A stretch of DNA of 64,000 nt from Streptosporangium brasiliense. GTDB taxonomy: Bacteria; Actinomycetota; Actinomycetes; Streptosporangiales; Streptosporangiaceae. The notes under the pieces were generated by a model that had not been told where the DNA came from, ran no database searches, and worked only from the letters and a program-made list of their open reading frames with translations. This document shows positions 51,863 to 61,098 of the stretch, one piece after another (the first letter of the stretch is position 1; every line of letters starts with the position of its first letter). The DNA is taken from contig NZ_JAUSRB010000002.1 of the NCBI RefSeq assembly GCF_030811595.1, forward strand, positions 4,836,001 through 4,900,000, in the 5' to 3' direction. Position numbers and translations under genes: made by a program.

Positions 51863-54502
51863 TTACACCTCCTTCGGTGACTCGTCGTCGGAGCGGAGCC
51901 GCTCGGCGGATCCACGCACAGGCAGTGCCCCTGTCAAGGCGCCTGTGCCGCCGGGCGGCCCGGTAAAGGGGAGGGACACCGGCTGCCCGTGCAGCGCGGC
52001 GCCCATCGCGAACAGGACTCCGGCCGTGCCGGTCGCGAAGTCCATCGAGAGCCTGAGCAGTTGGTCGCCGGGGAAGGCCAGCCCGCCGCCATAGGGCAGC
52101 GCGTGCCAGCTCAGTCCGCGGATCTGCTCGGCCAGGTCGGTGTCGGAGCCGTGCGATGCCGGTCCCAGGCCCGTGGCGAGGGCCGCGACCATGCCGCTCC
52201 GGCCGGTGAACAGCCCCGGCTGGACGAAGTAGCGGCCCCGGGTGACGAGCCGGCAGCCGTCGAGCGCGGCGCGGAAGTCGTCGTCGTCACGGTGGGCCAG
52301 ATATCGGGCGAGGACCAGGCCGATGCCCACGGAGCCCTCGTCCAGGTAGGGGAGGGTGCGCCAGCCCTGGTTGACCTGAAGCGTGCCGTCCTCGCCGGAG
52401 GTGCAGCGCCGCAGGTCCTGGCGGAGCGCCACGGCCGCCCGGTCGAGCAGCGACGTGTCGCCGGTCCGCTCGTAGGCGTGCAGGAACAGCAGGGCGGGGC
52501 CGGAGGAGCCGTACATCAGCCCCGCGCGGGGGCTGCTCCCGCCGCTGGTCTCCGGCACGTCGTCGGGACCGCCGAGCCGGTCGGCGCAGACGTCGACGGT
52601 CCGCAGCGCCAGGTCGGTGAGGGCCGGCTCCCCGGCGGCCGCGCCCAGGTGGAGCAGGTTCAGGCCGGCCCCGGCGAGCCCGCCGAACAGGCCGAGCTCC
52701 AGCGACTCCCACTTCTCCCGCAGGCACAGCTCGACCGTGTCGAGCGCGTCCTGGCGGTGCCCGAGCAGGTCCAGGACGTGGGCCACGCCGTGCAGGCCGT
52801 CGTAGAAGCCGATGCCCGTCCCCCGGCCGGGGGCCAGGGCCCTGCCGCGCAGCCAGTCCTCGTGCTCGGGGAAGCGGCCCGCCCCGGTCGCCGCCAGCGC
52901 GTAGAGCACGCCCGCCGCGCCGTAGGCGAGGCTGATGCCTCCGCCGGGCTGGAACTGGGCCACGTCGCCGGGGAAGAGCCGGTCCTCGCGCTCGGGGGTG
53001 GCGCTGGCCAGGATGGCCCGGCACATCGCGGCCCTGACCTGGGGCCAGCCGTCCCGGCCCGGTGCGGGGATCGGCCGGGCCGTCACCGGAGCGGTCCCCA
53101 TGATGGTCCGGACGGCCTCCTCGATCACCGCGGGCGCCACGGGGAAGGTCTCCGTGATGAGCCCGGCGAGCTGGACCACCTTGGCCCGGTCGAGCGGCAG
53201 CATGATCGTGAGCTGGGGGGCGAACAGTCCGAGGCAGAGGCAGGCCAGGGCGTAGACGTCGACCTCGACGCCCTGCCGGTCGGCCGGCGCGCCGAAGGCG
53301 GGGTGGGCGAGGGCGGCCCGGTCGCGGTCCGCGGCGAGGGTCGCGACCTCGTAGTCGATCAGGACCAGCCGCCCCTGCTCGGTGATGAGGATGTTGTTGG
53401 GGTGCAGGTCGCCGAAGACCACCCCCCGCCCGTGCAGGGACTCGACCGCCCGCCGGACCTTGGGGAGCACCTCCAGCACCCAGGAGGTGTATCCGGCGAC
53501 GGCCTCCTGGTCGCAGTCGGCCCGGGTCAGCGGGTATCGCTGCACGAGGAGCCGCTGCAGCGGGTTGCCGTCGACGAACTCCTGGACCAGGAAGTGGTGC
53601 TCGCCGAGCGTGAAGTAGTCGAGCAGCGCCGGTACCGCCTCCAGCCCCGACAGGCGCTCCAGCATGTCCCGCTCGTGCGCCAGCCGCGCCACGGCGTCGC
53701 GGTCGGCGGCGTCGAGCCCGGCGTACGGGCGGGCCTCCTTCAGCACCACCCTCTCGCCGCTGCGCAGGTCCCGGCCGAGATACACGCCCCCGCCGTTGGA
53801 GAACTGCATGACGCTCTCGATCGTGTACGGCAGGCCGTTGGTCGTGACAGCGTTGCGGGCCGCCAGGTGGGGCTCCAGGAACTCCGGCAGCGTCACCCAG
53901 GACGGCAGGCTGAAGGCGGGCTCCCGCACGTCGGGGACCAGCCGTCCCTCGCCGTCCTCGACGGCCAGCACCAGCTCGCCGTTGCCGCCCAGGCAGCGCC
54001 GGGGCGTGAAGCCGCCGTAGCGCACGTAGAGGGGGCCCTCGGCGTAGCGGAGATCGCTGAGGATGTAGGGGCCTCTCACTCCGTGGAGCAGTCCGTTGAG
54101 CTCCTTCAGCGTGAGTTCGAGCTGGCCCTCGTCCAGGGGGTAGATCGTCACGAGCTTGCCGCTGGAGCCGCGGGCGGCCGCCTTGGAGTTCAGCATGGTC
54201 ATGACCGGCCGGTTGCGCAGGAACTTGAACGCGATGTCGCGCGGCACGCAGTAGTCCCAGACGGCCTCCAGGGCGCGCTCGGCGTCCTCCAGGCACGCCG
54301 ACACGTGGATCTTCCAGCCCTGGGCCGGCCTCCGCGTGGCCAGGGGCGCGTAGTGCATCCAGGTGTCGGTCGCCTGGTGCTCCCAGCCCTCGGGGACCTG
54401 CCGGGCCACGAGCGGGAAGTCGGGGTGGTCGCCCCGGCGGCCGTCAAGGGTGTCGTAAAAGAGCCGGTCCGCGAGGCAATAAAGCTCATACTGGTCATTC
54501 AC
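51863..54502 (-). CDS. lanKC: Class III lanthipeptide synthetase LanKC (RamC-like)
   Basis: An 879-residue tri-domain enzyme. Residues 1-225 are the phosphoserine/threonine lyase part (DIAFKFLRNRPVMTMLNSKA is typical); about 225-520 are a Ser/Thr kinase-like domain with YLGRDLRSGERVVLKEARPY, catalytic GDLHPNNILI and IDYEVAT; the rest is a LanC-like cyclase (GIGFYDGLHGVAHVLDLL, GLMYGSSGPALL, LDEGSVGIGLVLA) without the usual Cys-Cys-His zinc set, as expected for class III. It phosphorylates, eliminates and cyclises precursor Ser/Thr/Cys residues. GTG start with GGGAG 7 bases before. Confidence 0.95.
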   Translation of the reverse strand: MNDQYELYCLADRLFYDTLDGRRGDHPDFPLVARQVPEGWEHQATDTWMHYAPLATRRPAQGWKIHVSACLEDAERALEAVWDYCVPRDIAFKFLRNRPVMTMLNSKAAARGSSGKLVTIYPLDEGQLELTLKELNGLLHGVRGPYILSDLRYAEGPLYVRYGGFTPRRCLGGNGELVLAVEDGEGRLVPDVREPAFSLPSWVTLPEFLEPHLAARNAVTTNGLPYTIESVMQFSNGGGVYLGRDLRSGERVVLKEARPYAGLDAADRDAVARLAHERDMLERLSGLEAVPALLDYFTLGEHHFLVQEFVDGNPLQRLLVQRYPLTRADCDQEAVAGYTSWVLEVLPKVRRAVESLHGRGVVFGDLHPNNILITEQGRLVLIDYEVATLAADRDRAALAHPAFGAPADRQGVEVDVYALACLCLGLFAPQLTIMLPLDRAKVVQLAGLITETFPVAPAVIEEAVRTIMGTAPVTARPIPAPGRDGWPQVRAAMCRAILASATPEREDRLFPGDVAQFQPGGGISLAYGAAGVLYALAATGAGRFPEHEDWLRGRALAPGRGTGIGFYDGLHGVAHVLDLLGHRQDALDTVELCLREKWESLELGLFGGLAGAGLNLLHLGAAAGEPALTDLALRTVDVCADRLGGPDDVPETSGGSSPRAGLMYGSSGPALLFLHAYERTGDTSLLDRAAVALRQDLRRCTSGEDGTLQVNQGWRTLPYLDEGSVGIGLVLARYLAHRDDDDFRAALDGCRLVTRGRYFVQPGLFTGRSGMVAALATGLGPASHGSDTDLAEQIRGLSWHALPYGGGLAFPGDQLLRLSMDFATGTAGVLFAMGAALHGQPVSLPFTGPPGGTGALTGALPVRGSAERLRSDDESPKEV

Positions 54503-54649
54503 GGCAATCTCCCTGCTGTCTTCCAGAAGAGAGAATTACGGATAACCCGAGAAATCACCAGTTACAAACTCAACTACTCATACGTGCGAACTTCACAGCC
54601 TTAATCATGAAGATGTGCGCCACCTGGGCTTACGCATTAAAAGTGAAAC
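54503..54649 (-). promoter_or_regulatory. A/T-rich leader region of the lanthipeptide operon
   Basis: About 150 bases, clearly richer in A and T than the surroundings, separate the kinase gene from lanKC. The operon promoter and any binding site for the response regulator should be here; I could not fix boxes or an inverted repeat with confidence. Confidence 0.4.
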
Positions 54650-55354
54650 TTATTCGGAAAAATTCCGGGGAACTTCGGCGACCAGGTTGAACCAGCCGCC
54701 CTCGCCGGCGCTCACGCGCACCGTGCCCCCAAGCCGGGCCAGGCGGTCGCGCAGATTCCCCAGGCCGTCGCCGGCGGGCGGCCGGGGGCTCCGCCCGGGG
54801 ACGCCGTCGTTGGCGACGGTCAGGCGGAGCAGGCCGTCGTGCTCGGCCAGCTCGATCACGCATGTCCTGACCGTGCTGTGCCGGAGCATGTTGGTGACGC
54901 CCTCGCGGACCACGGTCCCCAGCGCGGCGCTCACCTCCCGGGGCAGCGCGGTGGCGTCCACCCGGACCGAGCAGTCGGCGCCGAAGCTCGCGAGAAGGGC
55001 CTGGGCCCGCATGCTCTCGCCCTGGAGGGACAGGTGGCGGTGGGCCTTGGAGACGTTGCGCACGGCGTGCGCGGCGTGCCGTACGGCCTGGAGCGCCTCG
55101 CCCAGCTCCCCACGCAGGCGTGCGTCGCCGGCCGCCCGCCGGTAGGCCAGCTCGCTTTTGATCGAGGCCAGCCAGAGCCAGTGGCCCACCAGGTCGTGCA
55201 TGTCCCGGGCGAACTCCTCGTGCGCCCGCGTGACGGCCCTCTCCTGCTCGGCGCGGAGCCGTCTGATCCGCAGCGCCAGGACGACCGTGACGCCCAGTGA
55301 TATCAGGACGGTTCCGGCTATGACGGCTACGGCGACGTATAGCTGGGGTGGCAT
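54650..55354 (-). CDS. DesK/NarX-type sensor histidine kinase
   Basis: A 234-residue kinase with little sensor: one membrane helix (residues 5-28), then the HisKA_3 phospho-acceptor H53 in FARDMHDLVGHW, and an ATPase domain with TVVREGVTNMLRHST and GDGLGNLRDRLARLGG. The lack of an external domain suggests it senses the membrane or works with another protein. It is first on the strand of the lanthipeptide operon. NarL-type kinases pair with LuxR-type regulators, and the only one in the window is at 45097. ATG at 55354 is used; an ATG at 55393 is also possible. Confidence 0.85.
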   Translation of the reverse strand: MPPQLYVAVAVIAGTVLISLGVTVVLALRIRRLRAEQERAVTRAHEEFARDMHDLVGHWLWLASIKSELAYRRAAGDARLRGELGEALQAVRHAAHAVRNVSKAHRHLSLQGESMRAQALLASFGADCSVRVDATALPREVSAALGTVVREGVTNMLRHSTVRTCVIELAEHDGLLRLTVANDGVPGRSPRPPAGDGLGNLRDRLARLGGTVRVSAGEGGWFNLVAEVPRNFSE

Positions 55355-55549
55355 CGACCGGCTCTCACTGGAAGGGACGGCATACCTGGACATAAACTCA
55401 AGAAATTGTTTAACTGTCAATAAAGAAGAACAATACTCTGGTCGCAGAGGTGATCGGAAGAATGGCGACAGTCCTAATCCATAACAGGCTGTCATAACCC
55501 CATATGACCGGGCGGGAGACCCGGCGTGGCCGAGGCCCGTCGGTTGAGC

Positions 55550-56263
55550 TCAGTGGAGGGCGAGCGGCAGCGGGACCAGCAGGTAGGTGCCGCCGAACAG
55601 GGCCGCCGCGGCCACCAGCAGGAACAGCAGCACCCAGAACCCGCCGGGCAGGAAGGTCAGCCGGGCGAGCTGGTCGGCGTCGGAGTCGGGGGCGCGGCCG
55701 CGCCGCCGCTTGCGCTGCAGCTCCACGATCGGCCGGACGCCGCCGAACAGCAGGAACCAGACGGCCAGGTAGGCGAGGACGGCGTCGACGTTGGGCGGCG
55801 CGTACCAGGTGAAGGCGGCTATCGCCCCGCCGGTGGCCAGCAGGCTCACCACGCCGAACAGGTTGCGGATCAGCAGCAGCATGCAGCAGAGCAGCGCGAT
55901 CACGATCGTGATCAGGATCGCGACGTAACCCGAGGCGGTCAGCCACGCCCCGCCGAGCCCCAGCAGGGACGGGGCGACGTATCCGGCGGCGGCGGTCAGG
56001 ATCATCCCCGGGCCGGTGGGCCTGCCCCGGGTCAGCGTGACGCCCGAGGTGTCGGAGTGCAGCCGGATGCCCTGCAGCTTGCGCCGGGTGAGCAGCGCCG
56101 TCAGCGCGTGCCCGCCCTCGTGCGCGATCGTGATCAGGCCCCGGGAGAGCTGCCACGAGGCGGACCACGTCACCGCGGCCAGCGCGGCCAGCGCGGCCAG
56201 CAGCACGATCCACAGGGGAGGCCCCGCCTGGGGCGTGGTCAGAGTCACCCAGACCTCGGACAA
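55550..56263 (-). CDS. M50-family membrane metallopeptidase
   Basis: A 237-residue integral membrane protein of the M50B-like family. The zinc motif H-E-x-x-H appears as AHEGGHAL near residue 48, flanked by membrane helices; six or so helices follow, with an Arg/Lys-rich loop (QRKRRRGRAPDSDADQ). Such proteins may cut within the membrane; no partner anti-sigma factor is nearby. The start is TTG at 56263, chosen because AAGGAGAA lies 8 bases upstream and no ATG or GTG fits. Divergent from the amidohydrolase operon. Confidence 0.75.
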   Translation of the reverse strand: MSEVWVTLTTPQAGPPLWIVLLAALAALAAVTWSASWQLSRGLITIAHEGGHALTALLTRRKLQGIRLHSDTSGVTLTRGRPTGPGMILTAAAGYVAPSLLGLGGAWLTASGYVAILITIVIALLCCMLLLIRNLFGVVSLLATGGAIAAFTWYAPPNVDAVLAYLAVWFLLFGGVRPIVELQRKRRRGRAPDSDADQLARLTFLPGGFWVLLFLLVAAAALFGGTYLLVPLPLALH

Positions 56264-56337
56264 CGATCACTTCTCCTTAACGGCGTCGGGACAAGAGCGT
56301 CCCATGACATCCGGTGTGTCGGCGATAAAGTCGGGAC

Positions 56338-57267
56338 GTGCAGAACATGATTCCGGAACCCGCCGACGCCGACGTCCCCGCCTGGTGGCGGAGACTGGGC
56401 CTGCCCGGTCTGGTGGACGTGCATGTCCACTTCCTGCCCGAGCGCATGGAGCGCCGGGTCTGGCACCACTTCGACCACGGTGGCCCGCTGATGGGGGAGG
56501 GGTGGCCGATCCGCTACCGGCTGCCCGCCGAGGAACGGGTCGCCCGGCTGCGGGAGCTCGGGGTACGGGTCTTCCCCGCCCTGGCCTACGCGCACCGGCC
56601 CGGCATGGCGGCCGACCTCAACGCCTGGACCCTCGACTTCGCACGGCGTACCCCCGGATGTCTCCCCTCGGCCACCTTCTACCCCGAACCTGGAGTCCTT
56701 GGCTACGTGCGGGACGCGCTCGACCGGGGGGCGCGCGTCTTCAAGGTCCATCTGCAGGTGGGGGACTTCGACCCCAGGCTCAAGGAGATCGACGAGGTGT
56801 GGGGGCTGCTGGCCGACCGGGGCGTCCCGGTCGTGGTCCACGCCAGCTCGATCCCGCTCCCGGGCCGCTGCACCGGCCCGGTGCCGATCGCCGGGGTGCT
56901 GGCCCGCCACCCCCGCCTGGCGGTGGTCATCGCCCACCTCGGCATGCCGGAATACGACGAGTTCTTCCAACTGGCCGAGGCGTACCCGGATGTGCGGCTC
57001 GACACCACGATGACCTTCACCGACTTCGCCGAGCGCGGCACGCCCTTCCCCGACCGCCTCAGGCCGCGCCTGCGCGAGCTGGGCCTGGCCGGCAAGGTCC
57101 TGCTCGGCAGCGACTTCCCGACCATCCCCCACCCCTACGCCCACCAGCTCCACGCGCTGGAGCGCCTGGACCTCGGCGACGACTGGCTGCGGGCGGTGTG
57201 CTGGGACAACGCCGCCCACCTGCTCGGTCTCACCCCCGATTACACTCGGTCAACGGGAAATCGATGA
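56338..57267 (+). CDS. Amidohydrolase-family metal-dependent hydrolase
   Basis: A 309-residue TIM-barrel enzyme of the amidohydrolase 2 group. Metal and catalytic residues are in order: HVH in LVDVHVHFLPE (about 28-30), K-x-H in VFKVHLQVGDF, H in VVVHASS, H in IAHLGMPEYD and D in LGSDFPTIPHPY. Members hydrolyse or decarboxylate cyclic or aromatic acids; the substrate is open. A GTG at 56338 or an ATG at 56347 can start it. Followed at 13 and 10 bases by a SnoaL protein and corA, so likely one operon. Confidence 0.82.
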   Translation: MQNMIPEPADADVPAWWRRLGLPGLVDVHVHFLPERMERRVWHHFDHGGPLMGEGWPIRYRLPAEERVARLRELGVRVFPALAYAHRPGMAADLNAWTLDFARRTPGCLPSATFYPEPGVLGYVRDALDRGARVFKVHLQVGDFDPRLKEIDEVWGLLADRGVPVVVHASSIPLPGRCTGPVPIAGVLARHPRLAVVIAHLGMPEYDEFFQLAEAYPDVRLDTTMTFTDFAERGTPFPDRLRPRLRELGLAGKVLLGSDFPTIPHPYAHQLHALERLDLGDDWLRAVCWDNAAHLLGLTPDYTRSTGNR

Positions 57268-57280
57268 TCGGGAGACCCGA

Positions 57281-57757
57281 GTGAACGACCAGAACGCAGC
57301 GCTCATCAGGACCTTCTACGGTGCCTTCGGACGTCGCGACACCGACGCGATGGAGCGCTGCTACCACCCCGACGCCACCTTCGGCGACCCCGTCTTCCAG
57401 GACCTGGAAGGACGCGACAGGGTCATGGGCATGTGGCGGATGCTGCTCGGGCGCAACCGCGACGTCGGCGTGACCGTCGGCGACGTCAGCGCGCGCGACC
57501 ACGACGGCGCGGCGCACTGGACGGCCCGTTACACCTTCGGCACGACGGGCAGGGAGGTCGTCAACGAGATCGACGCCCTGTTCCGGTTCGAGGACGGTCT
57601 GATCGTCCGGCACCATGACGCCTTCGACTTCAAGCACTGGTCCAAAATGGCCCTGGGCAGGCCGGTCGGTCTCTTCCTCGGCTGGACCCCGATGTTCCGG
57701 GCGACGATCCGGGGTAGGGCGTTGCGGTCGCTGGAGGAGTTCATGGCGGCCGGATGA
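57281..57757 (+). CDS. SnoaL-like/NTF2-fold protein
   Basis: A 158-residue NTF2-fold protein: ALIRTFYGAFGRRDTDAMER, CYHPDATFGDPVF and VVNEIDALFRFEDGLIVRHH are the standard SnoaL_2 pattern of a cone-shaped pocket. Some members are cyclases or isomerases, many have no known role. GTG start with GGGAG 7 bases before. Middle gene of the amidohydrolase-corA set. Confidence 0.8.
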   Translation: MNDQNAALIRTFYGAFGRRDTDAMERCYHPDATFGDPVFQDLEGRDRVMGMWRMLLGRNRDVGVTVGDVSARDHDGAAHWTARYTFGTTGREVVNEIDALFRFEDGLIVRHHDAFDFKHWSKMALGRPVGLFLGWTPMFRATIRGRALRSLEEFMAAG

Positions 57758-57767
57758 GGAGACGGAT

Positions 57768-58910
57768 GTGACTGATCGGCGGGTTCGGGGACTGCGGAGT
57801 CTGACGCGTGGGCGTCCCGGAGCCGTGCGGGACTCTCCCGAGCGGTCGATGGATCCGCGTCCGGCCGGTGACGAGCCGCCCGCGCCCCACTCGCGCGTCA
57901 TCGACAACGCCGTCTATGTGAACGGCCGGCGGACCGCCACGCCCGGATCACTGCCCGAGGCCTTCGAGTGCCTGAAGAACACCCCCGACAGCATGGCCTG
58001 GATCGGCTTCTACCGGCCGGCGGACGCGGTGATCTTCAACGTGGCCGAGGAGTTCGACCTGCACGAGCTGGCCGTCGAGGACGCCATCGTCGCCCACCAG
58101 CGGCCCAAGGCCGACCGCTACGGCGACACGCTGTTCGTGGTGCTCCGTCCGGCCAGATACGTCGACGAGGCCGAGGAGGTCGACTTCGGCGAGCTGCACC
58201 TGTTCATCGGCCAGAACTTCGTGATCACCGTACGGCACAGCGAGGCCCCCGACCTGTCGCAGGTCCGCCGCCGGATGGAGAGCGATCCCGAACTGCTCCG
58301 CCAGGGCCCGCAGGCGGTGCTCTACGCCGTCATGGACGCGGTCGTGGACGGCTACGCGCCCGTGGTCGCCGGCCTGCAGAACGACATCGACGAGATCGAG
58401 GTCCAGGTCTTCGGCAACGAGCCCGGCGTCTCCCGCCGCATCTACGAGCTCTCGCGCGAGGTGATCGAGTTCCAGCGGGCCACCCGGCCGCTGCTCGGCA
58501 TGATCGAGGGGTTCGTCGCGGGGGCGGACAAATACGGGGTGGACCAGGAGCTGCAGAGATATCTGCGCGACGTCGCCGATCACGCGATCACCGTGGCGGA
58601 GCGGGTCAGCGGCTTCCGCCAGATGCTCCACGACATCCTCGTGGTCAACTCGACCATGGTCGCCCAGGCCCAGAACGAGCACATGACCAACCTCACCGAG
58701 GCCAGCAACGCCCAGAACGAGGAGGTCAAGAAGATCTCCGCCTGGGCCGCCATCCTGTTCGCCCCCACCCTCGTCGGCACCATCTACGGCATGAACTTCG
58801 AGGTGATGCCCGAGATCCACTGGGCCCTGGGCTACCCGTTCGCCGTGCTGCTGATGGCCGGCGTCTGCACGACCCTGTATCTGGTCTTCAAACGCCGCGA
58901 CTGGCTGTGA
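57768..58910 (+). CDS. corA: CorA-type magnesium/cobalt channel
   Basis: A 380-residue CorA protein. An extra N-terminal tail of about 60 residues precedes the cytosolic funnel domain; two C-terminal membrane helices carry the pore signature G-M-N in IYGMNFEVMPE, with MPEIHW in the outer loop, and the chain ends in the basic KRRDWL. It forms pentameric Mg2+/Co2+ channels. The GTG at 57768 has GAGGAG 7 bases upstream; a shorter start at ATG 57849 would remove the tail. Closed by a strong hairpin. Confidence 0.93.
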   Translation: MTDRRVRGLRSLTRGRPGAVRDSPERSMDPRPAGDEPPAPHSRVIDNAVYVNGRRTATPGSLPEAFECLKNTPDSMAWIGFYRPADAVIFNVAEEFDLHELAVEDAIVAHQRPKADRYGDTLFVVLRPARYVDEAEEVDFGELHLFIGQNFVITVRHSEAPDLSQVRRRMESDPELLRQGPQAVLYAVMDAVVDGYAPVVAGLQNDIDEIEVQVFGNEPGVSRRIYELSREVIEFQRATRPLLGMIEGFVAGADKYGVDQELQRYLRDVADHAITVAERVSGFRQMLHDILVVNSTMVAQAQNEHMTNLTEASNAQNEEVKKISAWAAILFAPTLVGTIYGMNFEVMPEIHWALGYPFAVLLMAGVCTTLYLVFKRRDWL

Positions 58911-58992
58911 AGCCCGCACGCCGTGCGCCGGAGCGCCGGGAGCTCTCGGCGGGCCGGGAGGTCCCGGGCAGGTGACCACTCCCGCGCGGGGA

Positions 58993-59032
58993 CGTGCAGG
59001 AGCGCCGGGGCAGGGCTCGGCGCTCCTGCACG
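58993..59032. terminator. Hairpin terminator between corA and a convergent gene
   Basis: A perfect 14-bp stem (arm starts CGTGCAGGAGCGCC) with a 12-base loop, 6 bases from the end of the downstream convergent gene. Likely works in both directions. Confidence 0.75.
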
Positions 59033-59037
59033 GAAGA

Positions 59038-59388
59038 TCAGCCGAGCTTGGCCAGGATGAGGTCGAGCTTCCCGTCCATGGAGTCCACCCGGCCCTCCAT
59101 GGAGGTCATCCGGTCGGTCAGGGTGTCGACCTTGGCATCCAGAGTGTCGATCCTGGTCCCCAGACCGCTCACTTCGGCGGCGAGCGCCGAGAGGTCCTCT
59201 TTGGTGGCCATCCTGTTCATGACCTCTTCGAACATCGGAGAGGCGTACGCCATGACCTCCTCCCGGACGGTCGCGGGGAGATCGTCCAGCGTCTCCTTGA
59301 TGCCGGCCAGGTCCCAACCTGCCCTGAACGCCCAGGACTCGAGGTCTGTCACGCGCTGACCGGTGCTCTTCATCGCCACGTCGGGCAT
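59038..59388 (-). CDS. Small coiled-coil protein (116 residues)
   Basis: Unrecognised. A helical N-terminus (GQRVTDLESWAFRAGWDLAG, IKETLDDLPATVREEVM) is followed from residue about 60 by heptad repeats (LGTRIDTLDAKVDTLTDRMT to KLDLILAKLG), a parallel coiled coil of about eight heptads. Such proteins oligomerise; no catalytic motif. ATG at 59388 with AGGAG 5 bases before. Confidence 0.65.
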   Translation of the reverse strand: MPDVAMKSTGQRVTDLESWAFRAGWDLAGIKETLDDLPATVREEVMAYASPMFEEVMNRMATKEDLSALAAEVSGLGTRIDTLDAKVDTLTDRMTSMEGRVDSMDGKLDLILAKLG

Positions 59389-59579
59389 GGTGTCTCCTGC
59401 TTGGGAATCGACGGAGGATCGTCGGTGCGCGAACCGGTCCGGGGGTCCGTGACACTGCGTGGCCAATTCAACACGATTCCGCCGGGAGTGGGGGTGGGTT
59501 CCGCGGCTCCCGGTCCGCCGTGGGCCGCGACGGCGTTTCCCGGAGTTCAGGCCCCGCCGCGTCCCGTGCGGCCGACGGG

Positions 59580-60042
59580 TCAGGGCAGTCGCTGGTCGGC
59601 GCTCTGTTCCAGCCACGCGACGATGTGCCGTACATAGCTGTCGACGTGCGCCAAGGGTCTGCCGTCGAGCGCCGCGACGAGATGAGTGACACCGAACGTC
59701 CGGTCCCAGACCTGGGCACGCCGGTAAGTGGCGCTGTCGACGGCTTCACGGAGGTTGTCCCAGCCGTGCACCCAGCCGATGGTGGCGGCGTCGACCGCCG
59801 GGTCGAACAGCTGGGCCCGGTCCCAGTCCAGGACGCCGATCAGCTTGCCGTCGGCACTCCAGTGGATGTTGTCCCCGCCGAGATCGCCGTGGACGAGACA
59901 GTCCGGGACCGGTTCCAGGGCCAGCGCGTCTTCGAGGCGCCGCCGGCCGTCGTCACGCCACTTGCCGAGCAGGCGCGGAATGACATCTTCGGCCAGGATG
60001 TCGGCCCCGTCCGGCTCGAACGCGCCGGCGTTGCATCCTAGA
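59580..60042 (-). pseudogene. Aminoglycoside-phosphotransferase-like kinase lacking its N-terminal lobe
   Basis: The C-terminal lobe of an APH-type kinase is intact: catalytic HGDLGGDN, then metal-binding D in IGVLDWDRAQLFDP and the final helices. The ATP-binding N-terminal lobe is absent; upstream of about 60042 the frame is Arg/Pro-rich nonsense reaching into the neighbouring methyltransferase leader. It is probably a truncated, inactive gene. Confidence 0.7.
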
Positions 60043-60181
60043 GGCCGATGTCCCGAGCCGGTGCGGCCGTGCTCCCCGGCCGGCGGCAGGGCCGCGCACG
60101 GCCGGCGTCGTGAACGCGTCCGCGACCGCGGGGCCGCAAAAACATTGGACAACGCCTGTGGCCACGGCCATCGTTGCCGAC

Positions 60182-60925
60182 ATGCGACAGGAAGAGATCT
60201 GGGACGTCGATGCCGCCCAGCGCTATGACACGCCGGGCACCGGCATGTTCGCGCCCGAAGTCCTGGAACCGGCCGTGGACCGCCTCGCCGGACTCGCGGG
60301 CGACGGACGGGCGCTCGAGTTCGCCATCGGGACCGGCCGCGTGGCTGTGCCGCTCGCCGGGCGAGGAGTGTCCGTCACCGGCATCGAGCTGTCGCCCCCG
60401 ATGATCGACCAACTGCGGGTGAAGGCGGACGGAGCGACGATCCCGGTGATCGTCGGCGACATGGCGACCGCCACCGCTCCGGGGAAATACGCACTCGTCT
60501 ATCTCGTCTACAACACGATCTCCAACCTGCCCACCCAGGCCGAGCAGGTCGCCTGCTTCCGCAACGCCGCCCGCCACCTCACCCCCGGCGGCCGGTTCGT
60601 GATCGAGCTCTGGGTGCCCGAACTGCGCAAGCTCCCACCGGGTCAGCAGGCCACGGTCTGGCACTGCGAGCCCGGCTACATCGGCTTGGACACCTACGAC
60701 GTGCTGCGCCAGCACGTCGTGTCGCACCACTTCAGGTTCGACGAGAGCGGGCGGGCTCAGCTGTTCCGCAGCCCGCACCGCTACATCTGGCCGGCCGAGC
60801 TCGACCTCATGGCTCAGCTGGCCGGGTTCGAGTTGGAGACCAGGCACGCCGACTGGTCCGGGGCCGACTTCACCGCGGAGTCGCGTTCTCACGTGTCCGT
60901 TTATCGCCTCCCGCCGGACCGCTGA
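60182..60925 (+). CDS. Class I SAM-dependent methyltransferase
   Basis: A 247-residue methyltransferase. ALEFAIGTGRVAVPLAGRGV is motif I (E-x-G-x-G-R variant), VTGIELSPPMIDQLR binds the SAM ribose, and VYLVYNTISNLPTQAEQVAC and LTPGGRFVIELWVP are the later strands. Starts from M-R-Q-E-E-I-W-D, the usual beginning for this group, although the frame is open to a GTG at 60110. Acceptor unknown. Ends before a good terminator. Confidence 0.8.
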   Translation: MRQEEIWDVDAAQRYDTPGTGMFAPEVLEPAVDRLAGLAGDGRALEFAIGTGRVAVPLAGRGVSVTGIELSPPMIDQLRVKADGATIPVIVGDMATATAPGKYALVYLVYNTISNLPTQAEQVACFRNAARHLTPGGRFVIELWVPELRKLPPGQQATVWHCEPGYIGLDTYDVLRQHVVSHHFRFDESGRAQLFRSPHRYIWPAELDLMAQLAGFELETRHADWSGADFTAESRSHVSVYRLPPDR

Positions 60926-61010
60926 TCCGCGCGGAGGGTGAAATATCGCACCCCTCTCGAAACAAGCTGTAAGTGATACAGGAGATGGCGGTCCGGCTCT
61001 TTCCGGCGCT

Positions 61011-61045
61011 GAAATGCCCCGGCCGTCAGGCGTCCGGGGCATTTC
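61011..61045 (+). terminator. 12-bp stem terminator after the methyltransferase
   Basis: GAAATGCCCCGG pairs exactly with CCGGGGCATTTC across an 11-base loop and is followed by TCTTCTC. It separates the methyltransferase from the convergent repeat-protein gene. Confidence 0.8.
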
Positions 61046-61098
61046 TCTTCTCGTGCGCCGGGAACGCCCCGCCGGACGGACCGGCGGGGCGGCGGCGT

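Noticed and set aside
51388-51966. Plus-strand frame giving a protein with three near-identical repeats
   Set aside because: It is the complement of the three precursor genes, which have ribosome sites, leader motifs and core motifs; the repeats only mirror the 171-bp duplication.
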